A DNA stretch of 64,000 nucleotides. Origin: Eudromia elegans (taxonomy: Eukaryota > Chordata > Aves > Tinamiformes > Tinamidae). The position numbers and the translations under genes were made by a program. The DNA lies in contig PTEX01000049.1 in the NCBI GenBank assembly GCA_003342815.1, positions 2,532,620 to 2,596,619 on the forward strand, written 5' to 3'. Positions 8,401 to 19,560 of the stretch are shown here, piece by piece. Each line of letters begins with the position of its first letter. Positions within the stretch are counted from its first letter, which is position 1. Below the pieces are notes generated by a model that did no database searches, was not told the DNA's origin, and saw only the letters and a list, made by a program, of their open reading frames with translations.

Positions 8401-10664
8401 CATGCTCTCCTTGCTGCCCCCCGCCCCCAACAAAATGAAGCTCCTTCTCCGAGCTGCAGGCTGAGCGCACCGGCAGCTTTAGGAGGCCGTTCTCGTGAAG
8501 CTGAAGTACAGGTTTCTTTTCTTCTTAAGGGAGATCGAGCGTGTTGGTTTCTCAGCCTGCCGGTCACAGCTCTGCTCCCAGCTCAGCCTCTTCTGATGAG
8601 TCACTGACTTTGCGCCAGCCCGACCTCCCCTAATTGGGGGCAGATTAGACCAAAGGCATTTTTAGTAATTCCATGAGGATGGGGAGAGGGGGTGGCCTCG
8701 CAGCACAGCTGGGCGCGATGACGAATTTCCAGCACTCCAGTGGCCAGGCCGTGATCAGTGATGCCCGTGGTGCCAGCTGAGCCCCAGAGCCACGTCTGGT
8801 GGCAGAGATGCGGATCCTGCAGCCCGAGCGCCGTGTTTGCACTTCCACGTACTTACGGGTTGCTCTTAATTGGGGAAAGGCAGCCAACGGCAACCATGTG
8901 CATCGGAGTCAAATACCATTTTTAGGAGTGGGAGCTGCATGTGTACTTCAACGGTGATTAAAATAGCTGCGGACCGAGGCACCCGGGTGATTAATGGACA
9001 CTTTCTGTGTGCCGAGGACGTGCTGTGTCCTGCAGACTCTGCTTCCTAAGGGAGGCCCATGGAGTACAGTTTGGCCAAGAGATCCTGCAAACCGGAGCAC
9101 AAATGGTTGGGGCGGCTTTTCCTCTCCTTTATACTGCATGTCAGCTATGCCACGAGGCTTGCATTCTCAGCCCTGGTTTTGAGGTGTGCAACGCATGTAA
9201 GGAGCCATAAACCAAGAGGGGCCGGCACTGACGAGACGGTGGCGCTCGGTCCTGCTCGCCCGCCAAGCCCAGCTCCATGGCGGCCACAAACGCAGCTATT
9301 CTGGAGCCTCCTGAGACCGCTCCTGTCGGCATCGTGTGGCTTCCTGAGCCCCCATACCTGGCTTGGAGCCATGTGGCTCCCACCTGAGCAACCGCCGCCG
9401 GCCACCCGGGCCTTCCACAGCCCCTGGTGATGGGCGCTGCGGAGGAGCCCGGCAACAAGTGAGCACCAGGTGATAAAGGACGAGGAGCTGGGGGAAAGAG
9501 GAGCCGGTGCAAAGCTGGGCTAGGAAACACGTGGGCGAACGTGCACCCCAAGCTCCTGGGCGTGCCACTGCCGTGCCCCGAGCATCACTGGACCATCCGC
9601 TGCAGAAGGAGACCACAAGCCGGGGACCCTGCCCCAGCAGCATCCCCTTTGGGACCCCTATTCCTGCACTGGAGGCACGAGGACAAGGCACAACAGGACA
9701 GGCCTGTTCTGGAGCAAAGAGAAATGTGAGCAGGCCACAAGCAGGGAACTTTGGGGACTGCCTCTTCTTTTTTTTTCCCCCCAGCTGCCAAGTAGGGTGA
9801 AACTATCAGCTATAAAAATACTACAGTGGATGCTGTTAAACAAATCCTCGTTTGTCAACAGGTAGCTGAATTATATCCAAGTCAACCGACTGAGCCAAAA
9901 CTGACTTTTTTCCCTCCCTTCCTACTAATGTATAGTAAGAACTGGCAAGAAACTGGCAGCCTCGGCTGTGCGGGGCCGATAAAGGCGGCGTGGCGGCTGT
10001 ATCTACCGCGGGAGCGCTGCAGCCCGTGCAGGAATGTGTTGTACAAACGCCTGCTAACAGCCTCCGCGCAGGCGGCAGAGCTGCCGGCTGGAAAAGTACT
10101 AGAAAAAAACCCGTTATTTAAATAAGACACAGATTTCCTGGGGCTATCAAAGGAACGTCAGGTTTTAGGCCTAAGAACATGAACACCCCCCCCAGCAGCA
10201 AATGTTAGCGTGTCTCGTTCATCGAAATGGAGAATCCCGAAATGTCCCAGGCAGCAGATATGGCCAAGTAAGCCAAAGAGAGAAACATTTTTGTATTTGT
10301 TTCACAGCTCCCAGATTCTGCTGGAGGATTTTCCACTCTTCCAGATGTTTGCTGAGGGAGCGAGCCGGCTCCGAGTTGCGCCAGCCCCGCGGGACCATCC
10401 GGGACGGAGGGAAGGGTGACAAGTGGAAATGTCCCGTCAGGGGCTCCTGCTTTGGGCTGGCATGAAAGGTGTTGCTGCCCAGTGTCCCGCGCTTCCCGCG
10501 GCCCTGGTTTGGCCTCCTGTTTGCAGGCATTTTATTTTTATCATGGGTAAGAAAAGGAATGTGTGTGTGAGAGCCTGAGCATGGGGCTGCAGCCTCAGCT
10601 CAGTGCAAATAACAATTTGGCCGGAAACCTGGAGTAGATTAAGTTGGGCGGGGGGAGAGTTGGG

Positions 10665-11020
10665 GGTGGTAAAGGCTGAATATTAAAACATTTCAATCTT
10701 TGAATTCTTTAAAGAAGCAGCTCTGAAACAAGCAGCCCAACAAAATTAGCAGGTCCAAAGTGCTAAAGGCATTGGCTATGGGTGACTTGTTTATTGATGG
10801 AGATTTAAAAGGACTTTTTATTATTTTTATTAGTGGCCGTGTATGTCAACATGCTATTTTCTTAATGCGCTTTGAGGCCAGATTAGCTAAAGTTTTAGGT
10901 GTTGGCAGACTTGCTACAATAGAAGGGAAATGCCAATGGAATAACTTTAAACATGATCCAATCCCCGATGATTCATTGGATGTGTTAAAATTTCCTTTGA
11001 GACCATGTAAGTAATGCAGG
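10665..11020. promoter_or_regulatory. AT-rich block with gene-like frame; candidate CNE or orphan exon
   Basis: AT-rich sequence begins with GAATATTAAAACATTTCAATC. On the + strand a frame from a GTG at 10760 (first ATG 10778) stays open to 11014, with A/T-ending codons and a hydrophobic middle. It runs into an excellent splice donor, CAT then GTAAGT (11007-11012). No good polypyrimidine tract and acceptor precede it; the AG choices at 10750-10752 are poor. I do not recognise the 84-codon product. A conserved enhancer or an eroded exon are both possible, and a conserved element is more likely given the locus. Confidence 0.3.
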
Positions 11021-11985
11021 GACTGGAGTGCCTGTGACTCAGCTCTCTGCGAGGCACCCGGAGGATGTCAGAATTACTCACTGGACAGGAGGAATCTCAT
11101 TTATCTATTTATAGGCAAGGCCGAGATGAGCTCGCACCATTGAAGAGCTGAGTTTGCCAGTTCCCATAAACGGAGAGGGGGGAAGAAGAGAGGACCTTGT
11201 TTCAGCTGGTGAAATAAAAGCTTCGGTATCAGCCTCTCCTTTGATTTTCATTTCCATTTCCAAAGCCAGTGGTCTGGCCATGTTGTCTTGCCCAGTGGAC
11301 TCGGGCTGGCGAGGAGCAAAGCTGCAACCCGCAGCACTGCGTTTGGCGGAGCTGTCTCTGACAGCTCGTGTTTGTGGCCTGCTCATTGTCCCGGCTCTCC
11401 ACTCCAGCCCTGTCCCATCGCGGGGCAAACCCCGGTGCCCTTATGCAGGGCTCTGCCTCGCAATTCCCAGCTCCCTACTCATGAGCCAGGAAGCCGGGAG
11501 TCTCCGTGGCGGAGCCAGGCCCTCACTATTTCAGTCGATTACATCATATCTCCCTTTCTGGCAGGCTGCTCCAGCACTTCATTTTACATTTCCAGCCTTA
11601 ATGGCAGTTGTTCTTGTGCCAGCATCGTAATTTAGTTTAAACGCTTCTCTTTTTTCTCTGATCTTCACCTATCAGATGTGTTTACTGAAAACAATCCTAT
11701 CTCCTCTCGCCTTTGTTTGGAGAAACCAAACAAATGAAGCTCTTCGAGTCTGCACTTGTTCTGCACCCTCTGCTCACCCTCTGTGCCCTGCTCCCTACCT
11801 GCCCATCTTCCTCTGACACGAGGGAACCTGCTTCTCCTGGGCCTGCCTTTGCCCTCCCACATCAGAGCAGAGGCTCCCAGTTATCCCTGGGAATGAGCAA
11901 TTCTCCAAGGATTGCTTTTTCTCCGCTCTCCATCTCCTGAGTAATGGGCTGTGCTGGTTCTTTCCAAGTGCCCGTCTCTATACGC
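11020..11985. other. no gene seen; possible small conserved element
   Basis: Ordinary intergenic sequence. The part at about 11530-11640 (GTCGATTACATCATATC, AATGGCAGTTGTTC, CGTAATTTAGTTTAAACG) is AT-richer and free of simple repeats, so it may be under constraint. Frames of up to 158 codons here have no protein features I recognise. Confidence 0.35.
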
Positions 11986-12330
11986 TGTCTCTTCTCTTCC
12001 AGTCTAATCCTGCCGTTAGGTTATTGCTGATGGACACTCTGGCCCTCCCATGTACTAACAGTGTCCTCAGCCCATTGCTTTGTGGCCTTCCTCCCAGGTC
12101 GTTAGTGAAACACTTGCACCTGATCTCCAGCCCAACCCTGGAGGGGCTGCACTTACTGCCTGGCATTCCACGGGGCTCCGTGTCCTCTCCCCATTAGCAG
12201 CTCTGTGGTGTCCAGCTGCACTAATCCCCCTCCTCTTAACTTCGACTGCTGATTTCCCATGTGGTCCAATATCGGATTCTTCACTCGGGTCTGGCTGGAG
12301 CAAATCACCAGAAAAAAAATCTGTCATCAA
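11985..12330 (-). mobile_element. degenerate CR1-like LINE fragment, antisense
   Basis: The + strand at 12095-12170 reads CCAGGTCGTTAGTGAAAC, then CCAGCCCAACCCTGGAGGGG, then CACTTACTGCC. This resembles the antisense of the CR1/L3 reverse-transcriptase region, whose sense strand encodes a PQGSVLGP block followed by an FINDL-type motif. On the minus strand the residues CFTNDL remain readable. Stops and indels have destroyed the frame. Only part of the fragment aligns by eye; the outer limits are approximate. CR1 is the dominant LINE of birds, but this copy is old. Confidence 0.4.
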
Positions 12331-13660
12331 AGAGAAATATCAGGTTAAGCTGAACCTCCTTAATGTGCCAGTTCTTTCCAAAGCCGGAGATGGAAACCTG
12401 CCAGTGCACCTTGATCTGAGTGCGCTGGCTTCGCTGAGCCTTTCCTGCCGTCTTCTATGCAATAATTTCACTTCCCTTATGTATGTTCTCACTAAACATC
12501 CTGCCTCTGCTCTACTGAAAATGTAGGTAAAGTATTTTAACTCATTTTTAGCCCCTGTGCTGACTATTGTCACTCTCCACCCCTGTGCTTCATACTACAT
12601 AATGACCAACCACATTTCTCCTCTTTTTCTTTTATGTTTATTTAGCTGAAACCTTATGCCATTGGTTTTAATTTCCTTTTCAAAGGCTAAAGCAACTTCA
12701 CTTTGGACATTTCTCCTTCTACCTCTACATTTGCTGACCTGGGCACATTGAAGCAGGATGGCTGAAGCAACCCTGCTGCAAACCTCCCTCCCCACCACCC
12801 TTCCCTGGTGCTGCCATTGTGGCCCAGATGACAGGACAACTCTGGGCTTGTCCTATCCTGGGATTTCCAGGATTTCTGCACCTGGAAAGCAGCTCCAGAA
12901 TGGCTGGGCTGACCCTGAACTGCTGTGTGGGACCTGCTCGGTCTGCCCCGGGCAGTAGTTGGGGGGTCTCCATCAAAGCACAAAGCAGGTGATTGCTCCT
13001 CGCAGTGGTTCCCCTCCAGAAAGCTGATTTCAGCTTGGGTTACATGAAATACCCCACCCTTGCAGCACCTCTCGCTGGTCAGCCCTGGCCTGGGGAACTT
13101 CCACAGGTGTTTGGAGCTGGGTGTCTCTCCCTTTCCTGGCTTTGGACTCATTCCTAGCAGGGTTCATCCTCCTACTTGGGTCACCTAGTTTGGGAACCCT
13201 GGTTTCCATCCCATTCAGCTCCTTAGTACAGCTCATTCCACTAATTAGTTCTCTTAATTTCTCAATTTTTGCCCTTTTGGAGATGAGCACGCTTGGGTGT
13301 GTGATTACAGACAGTGCTGGAGATTCAGCCCTAATGAGCTGCACTTAAAAGTTTCTGCTTCTGAACCAGTCTTCAGAGGCTTTGGCTGACTCACATCTCA
13401 CTGCTCTAGGGACGATCTCCACTCGCCGTCCGTGTGTGACTCCCATCATCAAAACGCAGCATTAAGGGAATGAGATAATACAAGCATCTTTGTTCCACAG
13501 ACAGCTGAGACACCCAGAGCCTAAAGCGTTTAAATGTGACCCCACTGCATGAAGACTGAATTAAGTGGTGGCGGCGAACTCCAGCATTCCCAGCCACACT
13601 GAGTTCACTGCAGCAGTCCATGGAGGCCACCTGCAAACACAGCATCTGAATTGGGCTTTG
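12330..13660. other. no gene seen; possible further LINE remnants
   Basis: T-rich sequence at 12590-12735 and the segment 13130-13290 have the pyrimidine-rich flavour of old antisense LINE sequence. One example is CTAATTAGTTCTCTTAATTT near 13240. I cannot align them to a specific family, so no boundaries are given. Confidence 0.3.
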
Positions 13661-13673
13661 CCTTGAATTCCAG

Positions 13674-13802
13674 CTCCTGAAGAGAGAAAAGTGCATCCGT
13701 GAGCTTTGTCCAAGGCAGGCGGAGGAGGCCGAGCTGCGGCTGGTGCTGCAAAGCTCTAGGAGAGAGAATGCTGCCCTCAAGACACTTCTGAAAACCATTA
13801 CT
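13674..13802 (+). other. coiled-coil-like open frame, possible exon remnant
   Basis: After TTTGCCTTGAATTCCAG, a fair splice acceptor ending at 13673, an open frame encodes a charged helical stretch of about 43 residues. It is rich in E, R, K, L and Q (LLKREKCIRE..., AEEAELRL, RRENAALKTLLK). The frame continues to 14042 with ordinary low-complexity sequence, and no good splice donor follows the helical part. It could be the remnant of an exon of a coiled-coil protein, or chance. I recognise no gene. Confidence 0.2.
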
Positions 13803-13804
13803 CA

Positions 13805-15080
13805 ACCATCTCGAATCTATTGCTTCCCAGGATCAATGGGAGCATGTTCCAAACCATCAGCAAGAGATGAAATGGAAGAACAAATTCCTCTTGTCTTCTT
13901 CTCCCCACTCCCTAAGACACTTTGGATGGGAGGACACGGTGCCCCTCTCGCAGGCCATGCCAGCCCCATGTGCCCCTGCTCCGCTGGGCACCTACTGACC
14001 TTGGCACTGGCACAGGGCTCATGTGTTTTTCTAGAAGAGTAACCTCCTTGTGAGCAGGCTCGTTGCTTTGGCAGACACAAAGCCGTCTTGTCTTCCAAGT
14101 GTCCGAGGCTTCCTTTCACGTCTGTTTATTCCTTCACTCGCATTTATTTTTGGCATTGAAAGAAAAACACAACTCCACATTAAAGGGACAGCATGCAGTT
14201 AAAACCCACAGGGACCCACTACCATGGCGAGTGCTAGAAGAGTCTGTCGCCTGTTGGGCACAAAACTGCTTTCTAGCGAGAAGGGAGCAGAGCAGCCTCA
14301 GGAGCACGTAGCACCAGTCAAACATGCCCCAGGCTGGATGGCCAACCCTTGTTTTGCCTCCATTTTCAGTAACAAAAGTCCAGGGGCCACATTTCTATCT
14401 GACTAAAGACTTCTATAAAGTCTTGCCAGCTGGAATTACCAAGGGTGCTCAGGGGAGCACGACACGATGTGGACCTCCTTGGCAAGTGCAGCCACATGGC
14501 ATATCCAGATCAGGAGGAGAGCACTTCACCCCTCACCTGCTCTGGCTTCATCTAACAGCGACCCCAGCCCCATCTGCTGTCACCGAAAGCAGTGGGACTG
14601 ACCAAAGGCCTGATCCACTTCACTCCTACATCCACTCCTCGCCTTTGAAACTCCACTGACTTCCACAAAGTCAGAGCTGTTGGCTCTGGATGTTGGTGAG
14701 GGCAGGACTTGGCCCCAAGGCAACCCTTGGGCACGATGGACACGGAGACAGGCGGTGCACACGTTAGCGAGTTAGCCCCATGTTAGCATCGCTCCTCGGA
14801 GAGTCGGTGCTTCTGGATGCTCGGCTACCTTTGGCAAGGGGCGCTTTGAGAAGGATAAAACCACATCTACATTGCTGAGAGGTTCCCTTTGGTAATGAGC
14901 TGCTCCCCACGGGATGCTGACAACATCCTGATCTTGTCTTTGTAGAAGAGCCGGGGCGAGGGTCTTACCTTGCTGAATGTATTAACAAAACCCTTACCCT
15001 TGAATAGCAACTTCGTCCAGACCCAGGCTTTGCAAAGGCAGAGGCAGCCGTGGGTGGGTTGTCCTCCGATCAGCCCGTGG
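13805..15080. other. no gene seen
   Basis: GC-moderate intergenic sequence without repeats or RNA structures I recognise. A possible donor-like or acceptor-like motif occurs from time to time but never as a pair around an open frame with protein character. Confidence 0.45.
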
Positions 15081-15084
15081 ATCT

Positions 15085-15365
15085 AGCAAGAGAAAGAAGA
15101 GGCAATTTTGTATTTTTTACTTTGCACATAAAACATCATTAAAAGCAATTAGGAAGCCAGACGCATTGTATCAGTAACTGACAAATTAAGAATTCGGTGA
15201 CGGTTGGTCAGGAGCTCACAGCCTCCTTGCAATACCAATAATGATTATTTATAGCCTACTGTGCAAGGAAATTAGTCCAGAAAAATTGAACCATTATAAT
15301 GTAATATGGTCACCCAAGGGAGAAGTCTGGTGCAAGGTACAGGCAGCCGAGATATCACACCATTT
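15085..15365. promoter_or_regulatory. AT-rich candidate conserved non-coding element
   Basis: Contains CATTAAAAGCAATTAGG, ACTGACAAATTAAG, CAATACCAATAATGATTATTTATAG and CATTATAATGTAATATGG. These are clusters of homeodomain, CCAAT-like and AT-rich cores without simple-repeat structure, set in GC-moderate DNA. This is the usual look of developmental enhancers in gene deserts. Confidence 0.3.
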
Positions 15366-16370
15366 TCTTGTCTTGATTTAGAAAGTTTTTTTTCTGTAAA
15401 TAGTGCTTATATATTTTGTACAAAATGTCCTAGCTCCTCTATAACACAAACCCATTTTATTCCTGTTGAATTTCATTGAAATTACCTTTGATTTATACTT
15501 AAGAGTGGAGGCAGACACATACTGCTGCTTTATATACAAACTCCTTAGCTGTCTATCCACAGGGATGGGCAGCTTTGCAGGAGAAGGAGCTGAGAGATGA
15601 GCAATTAGCTTCAAGGCCATTACCAGGGCATCTGGACACGCTATTTGCAGCACGGACACAAGGAATTAAAGTCTTTGCCCTTGAAAATGGCTCACAAGGA
15701 AACCATGCAGAAGGCGGCAGGTAAAAGAGCTGCAGAGGAGAGGAGGTGCCCAACACCACGTGGCGGGTGACAGAGCGAGGTGGCTGAGACCTCCTTGGCC
15801 TTTCTATTCCTGCACATGGCTGCAATTCATCTTTTCTTCTCTTATTTTTCAAGAAAATGCTCTCTGTGAGTTGTGCAAACAAATTCTTTCTGGTGACTAT
15901 ACCTGTCTCCTGTGCTAAAGACGTCAGTCTTTGCACAGATCAGAACCTAACAAAGCCAAGCTCTCTTCTTCCCAAAGAACACATCTCTTCCAATTTTTGT
16001 TCTTCACACAATTCTTTCTCCCCACACGTGCCCTTGCTTAGCCCTGTGGCAGCTGCCTGCTGCACTCCCAACATACTGTACAGCACATGAGCAAAATCTG
16101 TGGTCTGGAATGGAGAAATTATTTTCTTTTCCCATTTTCTTCAATATAAAGATCTACTGATCGTCTTAAAAGCAAATACAAATTTCTATCCCATTCCCAG
16201 ACCCCCTTTACCTTAATGCTGCTACTGAGGATATTGGGATGGGATCCTGGGGTCAGTTCTGCTCTCCCAGCAAGGGAATTTCACTGATGCAGCTGAGAAG
16301 AATTGGGTTTTCATCACCACAATTGACCCAACTCCACTAATATTTTCTTTATAGAGTCAAATTGTACTAG
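15365..16370. other. no gene seen
   Basis: Mixed sequence. T-rich 15376-15420 and the AT-moderate 16080-16200 may extend the neighbouring candidate elements. No frame has protein character. Confidence 0.4.
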
Positions 16371-16725
16371 TCTAGTCTTAACAAAAAGAAATCAAGATTA
16401 AAATGCAATATATTCTGAAACCATGAAAATTCCTAGCAACAGTTGAAAGGGAAGTGGAATTCATAAATGCCTCTTTCATCTTTATCAAATTACTACTCAG
16501 CGCAGTTACCTTCATTAATAACAACATCCCTTAAACCACATTGTGAAAATCCATTAGCAATAAATGCTTTAAAATGTACATCGGGCTGTAACAGATGATT
16601 TATTGAAGGCTAAAACAATTAAATGGTATAAGCACAGTGTGCATTTTTATGGACCATTGAGTCTGCCAGAGTGCTGTTAGGATATATTCAGAAAGTGACT
16701 GTTGCATGGAGTAAGTAAACTTCTT
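16370..16725. promoter_or_regulatory. AT-rich candidate conserved non-coding element
   Basis: Dense AT-rich motifs occur (TTCATTAATAACAAC, AGCAATAAATGC, GATGATTTATTGAAGG, CAATTAAATGG, TTTATGGACC). There are no simple repeats and no open frame of length. The TTTATGG core resembles a Cdx/Hox site. Enhancer-like by appearance only. Confidence 0.3.
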
Positions 16726-19245
16726 TCTTGGATCTGGTCATCTCCGCTAGCAAGGGCCTGGGGCAATCGCATGCTGTCTGCCATGGGAGGGTACGTTCTT
16801 TCATTTCTTGTTTCCTTAAAAAGCACCATTTAGGTGTTGGTCACTGCCAAGAACTCGCAGGGAAAGCACTGGATACTGGAGTCAATCCAGAGCTGGGATT
16901 TCTCTGTCACCTTCATGCAACCCGTGGCCAGCCTTGACCATTGCTGCTGCACTGAAGGTCCATCCCTGTGCACTCCCCGCATGGCTCGATCCATCGCAGC
17001 CTCCAGCGCCATCAGCAGAGGATGGGGCTGAAGATGGATCAGCTGCTGCTGAAGAAGGTGACACACAAGTCAGGGCTGCAGTGAGGGGATGGGGTGACAG
17101 GCACCATCACTCCTGTGGGTTGTGAACTGGCACCTTCATAATGCTGGCTGTGCCCGTCTGAGCTCGGGCAGGGGCAAGAGGCATCCGCTTTGCTGCTCGG
17201 AGGGGAATGTTTGGCTTCTTGGCACGGCTTGTTTGCCTTGGCGTTCGCTGTTCGGGCTCTGTTATGAGAGTAAGCAATAAAAACGCATTAAATACTAGCA
17301 GCTACATTAAAACAACACAGAGGCTGCAACGCAAACCAAGAAAAGCAAGGGGTTGGAGCGAGGGGACCATCGGCCCCCATCATCTCCTCGCCAGCGTGGG
17401 CAGGGAGTGGAGCTGCCCCCATTCAGCCACCGCCCGCAGCACCAGGGCCAGCCATGCTGACACGGCCGTCGAACCTGGCTGGGCTTGACCCCCAGGTCCC
17501 AGCTCAGCTCCACGGCCTGTCCCAACGCGCTGCGGCCGTGCACTGCATGCGCTTCGGTTCTTCCCCAGCTTGCCCAGGCCTCCTCGGGCAAAGGCAGGTC
17601 CCACAGCGCCGCAGCTCGCTGCATACCGCAGGGCTCCTTTCGCACAAGAAGCTCTCCCTGGCACTGCTGCTGCAAGTTGGGCCTGCCTCCTCCCACCCCT
17701 TGCAGTCTGCTCCGCTTTAGTGGCATCTACCAAAGACCCCCAGGGTCCAGGAGCTGTTGCATGCAGCAAAGTGGAAGATTTCACCTCCCTTTTCTCTCTA
17801 GCAAATGGCTCCCACAACAACTGCAATGCTGCTGTCACCTCCTGTGCTGCTCAGCCGGACGGGCTTGCCACACTCGCCCTGGTTTTGCCCAGTCATTGCT
17901 TTCTTTCAACCACAATAAAGGAGAAATTTCCCTACCCACAGGGAGGCACCGAGAGATGTCACCTGCCCAGGCCAGCACTGCTGCTCTAGCCCAGCTTTTC
18001 CAGGTCTGTCAGGCTCCTTGGTTTCTTCCTTGGCCTTGAAACAAGACTCCTGGGCTCCTGCGATCATTCACCTGCCCATTTCTCCATCTGTTGCATCGCT
18101 GCAGTTCTTCAGTGCCACAAAACATGAGCACACGCTGGTGTTTGGGAGCATGGCAAGGTGGGCCAGGACAGTACCTAAGCAGTACCACGATACCACTGAT
18201 GCAGCGAGAGTGCCGGGCGGCAGCCGCCGTCTGTGCGTCCTGCTTCCTGCTACGAGCCGTTGGGAAAGCGCTGTGAGCTCCGGGACCTGGATCACTGGCT
18301 TGAACAATGTCAGCATGTCCCTCCGAGGGCATTTGCCCCCCCATGCCACCGAACGCCGAGTTATTATTTAACAGCAGAGCTCGCACAGAGGAATGCTTTT
18401 CTGTATTCATGACCTCTAACAAGTATAACAATTGTTTACTATACTCTGAGCAATCCAGAGGAGCTATAATGCGATAATTATAGAGAAACCTTCCTAAAAA
18501 TATATTCCTGATGCATCAGCAAAAACTCAGCAGGCTCCTCCAGCTGGCAGCGAGCACAGGAGTTAAGCCCAAACTGAGGCTCAGACCATGCACTACATTT
18601 TGTGCAGCTGTGCAAAGGCTCCAGCAAGGCGCTGTGCAGCAGAAGCCTTGCACTTACCAGAGCAGAGCACGAGGAAGCAGAGAGGCCGGCAGGGCAGGAC
18701 ACTCAGGCTCTTCTGGCACGGCCAAGTGACTCAGGCAAACCCTGGGCACACAGTGGAGACGGACACACCAAGGCGCTGGAAATCCGACTGGCGACATTTT
18801 CTAATCTGGCCACTGACTTCCCAGTGTCTGGTTTTAGGTCTCGCCTGAGTCCGGGCTGTGCCTGCTTCCCAGAACCGCTGACCCTCTGTGTTTTTCATGG
18901 GCTGAGGTTATTCATTATTACTGTTTTACTTTATTCCTGCATGCTAGAAGAGCATCTGGAGGCTCCAGCAAGAACCAGCTTCTCCCTGTTCTTGGTGCAA
19001 GCAAACCCTGACTCCTGCTCTTTGAGGAAACGTCTACCAGGGCTTCAAATACGTCCTTGTCACAGCAGAGCCACCCAAAGTCCATCCTTCAGTCACTGCC
19101 ACCTATGCTCTGAGGCTGCCCAAGCTCATCACAGTTGTGTTAGCTAGTCAGGGTGTGCTGGGCAATGCCAGGGGCACAAGTGTCTGCTGTCCCTGACCAG
19201 CAATTTGAGGAGCCCTGCTGGGTCCTTCAGGTTGTCCCCAGAACC
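16725..19245. other. no gene seen; GC-rich intergenic DNA
   Basis: GC-rich, CpG-moderate sequence with many overlapping open frames of up to about 184 codons on both strands. None shows a signal peptide, domain motif or credible intron borders. An AT-rich island at 18355-18510 (TTATTATTTAACAG, AATTGTTTACTATAC, AATGCGATAATTATAG) is a further small candidate element, with a TGTTTAC forkhead-type core. Confidence 0.4.
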
Positions 19246-19249
19246 GCTG

Positions 19250-19345
19250 TAACCTCTAACCACCTGCATGCCTCAGTTTCCACACCTGCAAGGGGCCAGA
19301 GCAACGATTCCTCCCTATGGGGCTGTGCTCGCCTTGGGAAAACAA
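19250..19345 (+). mobile_element. MIR-like ancient SINE fragment
   Basis: The series ACCTCTAAC, TGCCTCAGTTTCC, CACCTGCAAGGGG matches the central part of MIR-type SINEs (ACCTCTCTG, TGCCTCAGTTTCC, ATCTGTAAAATGGGG). Beyond that the alignment is weak. MIR/CORE-SINEs are old amniote repeats, sometimes kept as enhancers. Confidence 0.4.
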
Positions 19346-19475
19346 TTCCCACACCTTGAACGACGGCTTCTGTGGAAGCACAAACCATATTTCACTGCTC
19401 CGATTAAAACCGTGTGTGCTTTACACTCCACAGCCTGTTTATGCTTCCCCAGCTTAGAGATAGGGCTGTAAAAAG

Positions 19476-19560
19476 AGCGCGGCGGCTTCTGGCAGCGCTC
19501 GCGGAGCGCGCGGGCTCTCCAGCCTCCCGCTGCACACAGGGCTTCTGTGTGACCGCGCGG
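19476..19560. other. short CpG cluster
   Basis: GAGCGCGGCGGC, GCGCTCGCGGAGCGCGCGGGC and GACCGCGCGGGC give a dense local CpG peak of about 85 bases. It is too short for a standard CpG island and has no promoter motif. Confidence 0.5.

Larger units (their letters stand above)
7100..10660. other. no gene seen; GC-moderate intergenic DNA
   Basis: Apart from the two short repeats near 7.6 and 8.4 kb, I see no exon, RNA gene or recognisable transposon. The segment at about 9790-9900 is AT-richer, with GATA-like and AT-rich cores (AACTATCAGC, TATAAAAATAC), and may be a small conserved element. A C-run at 10187-10193 and pyrimidine tracts at 9765-9782 are simple sequence. Confidence 0.45.

Noticed and set aside
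13085-13340. Pyrimidine-rich segment resembling antisense LINE sequence
   Set aside because: I could not line it up with a specific family by eye; a repeat search would decide.
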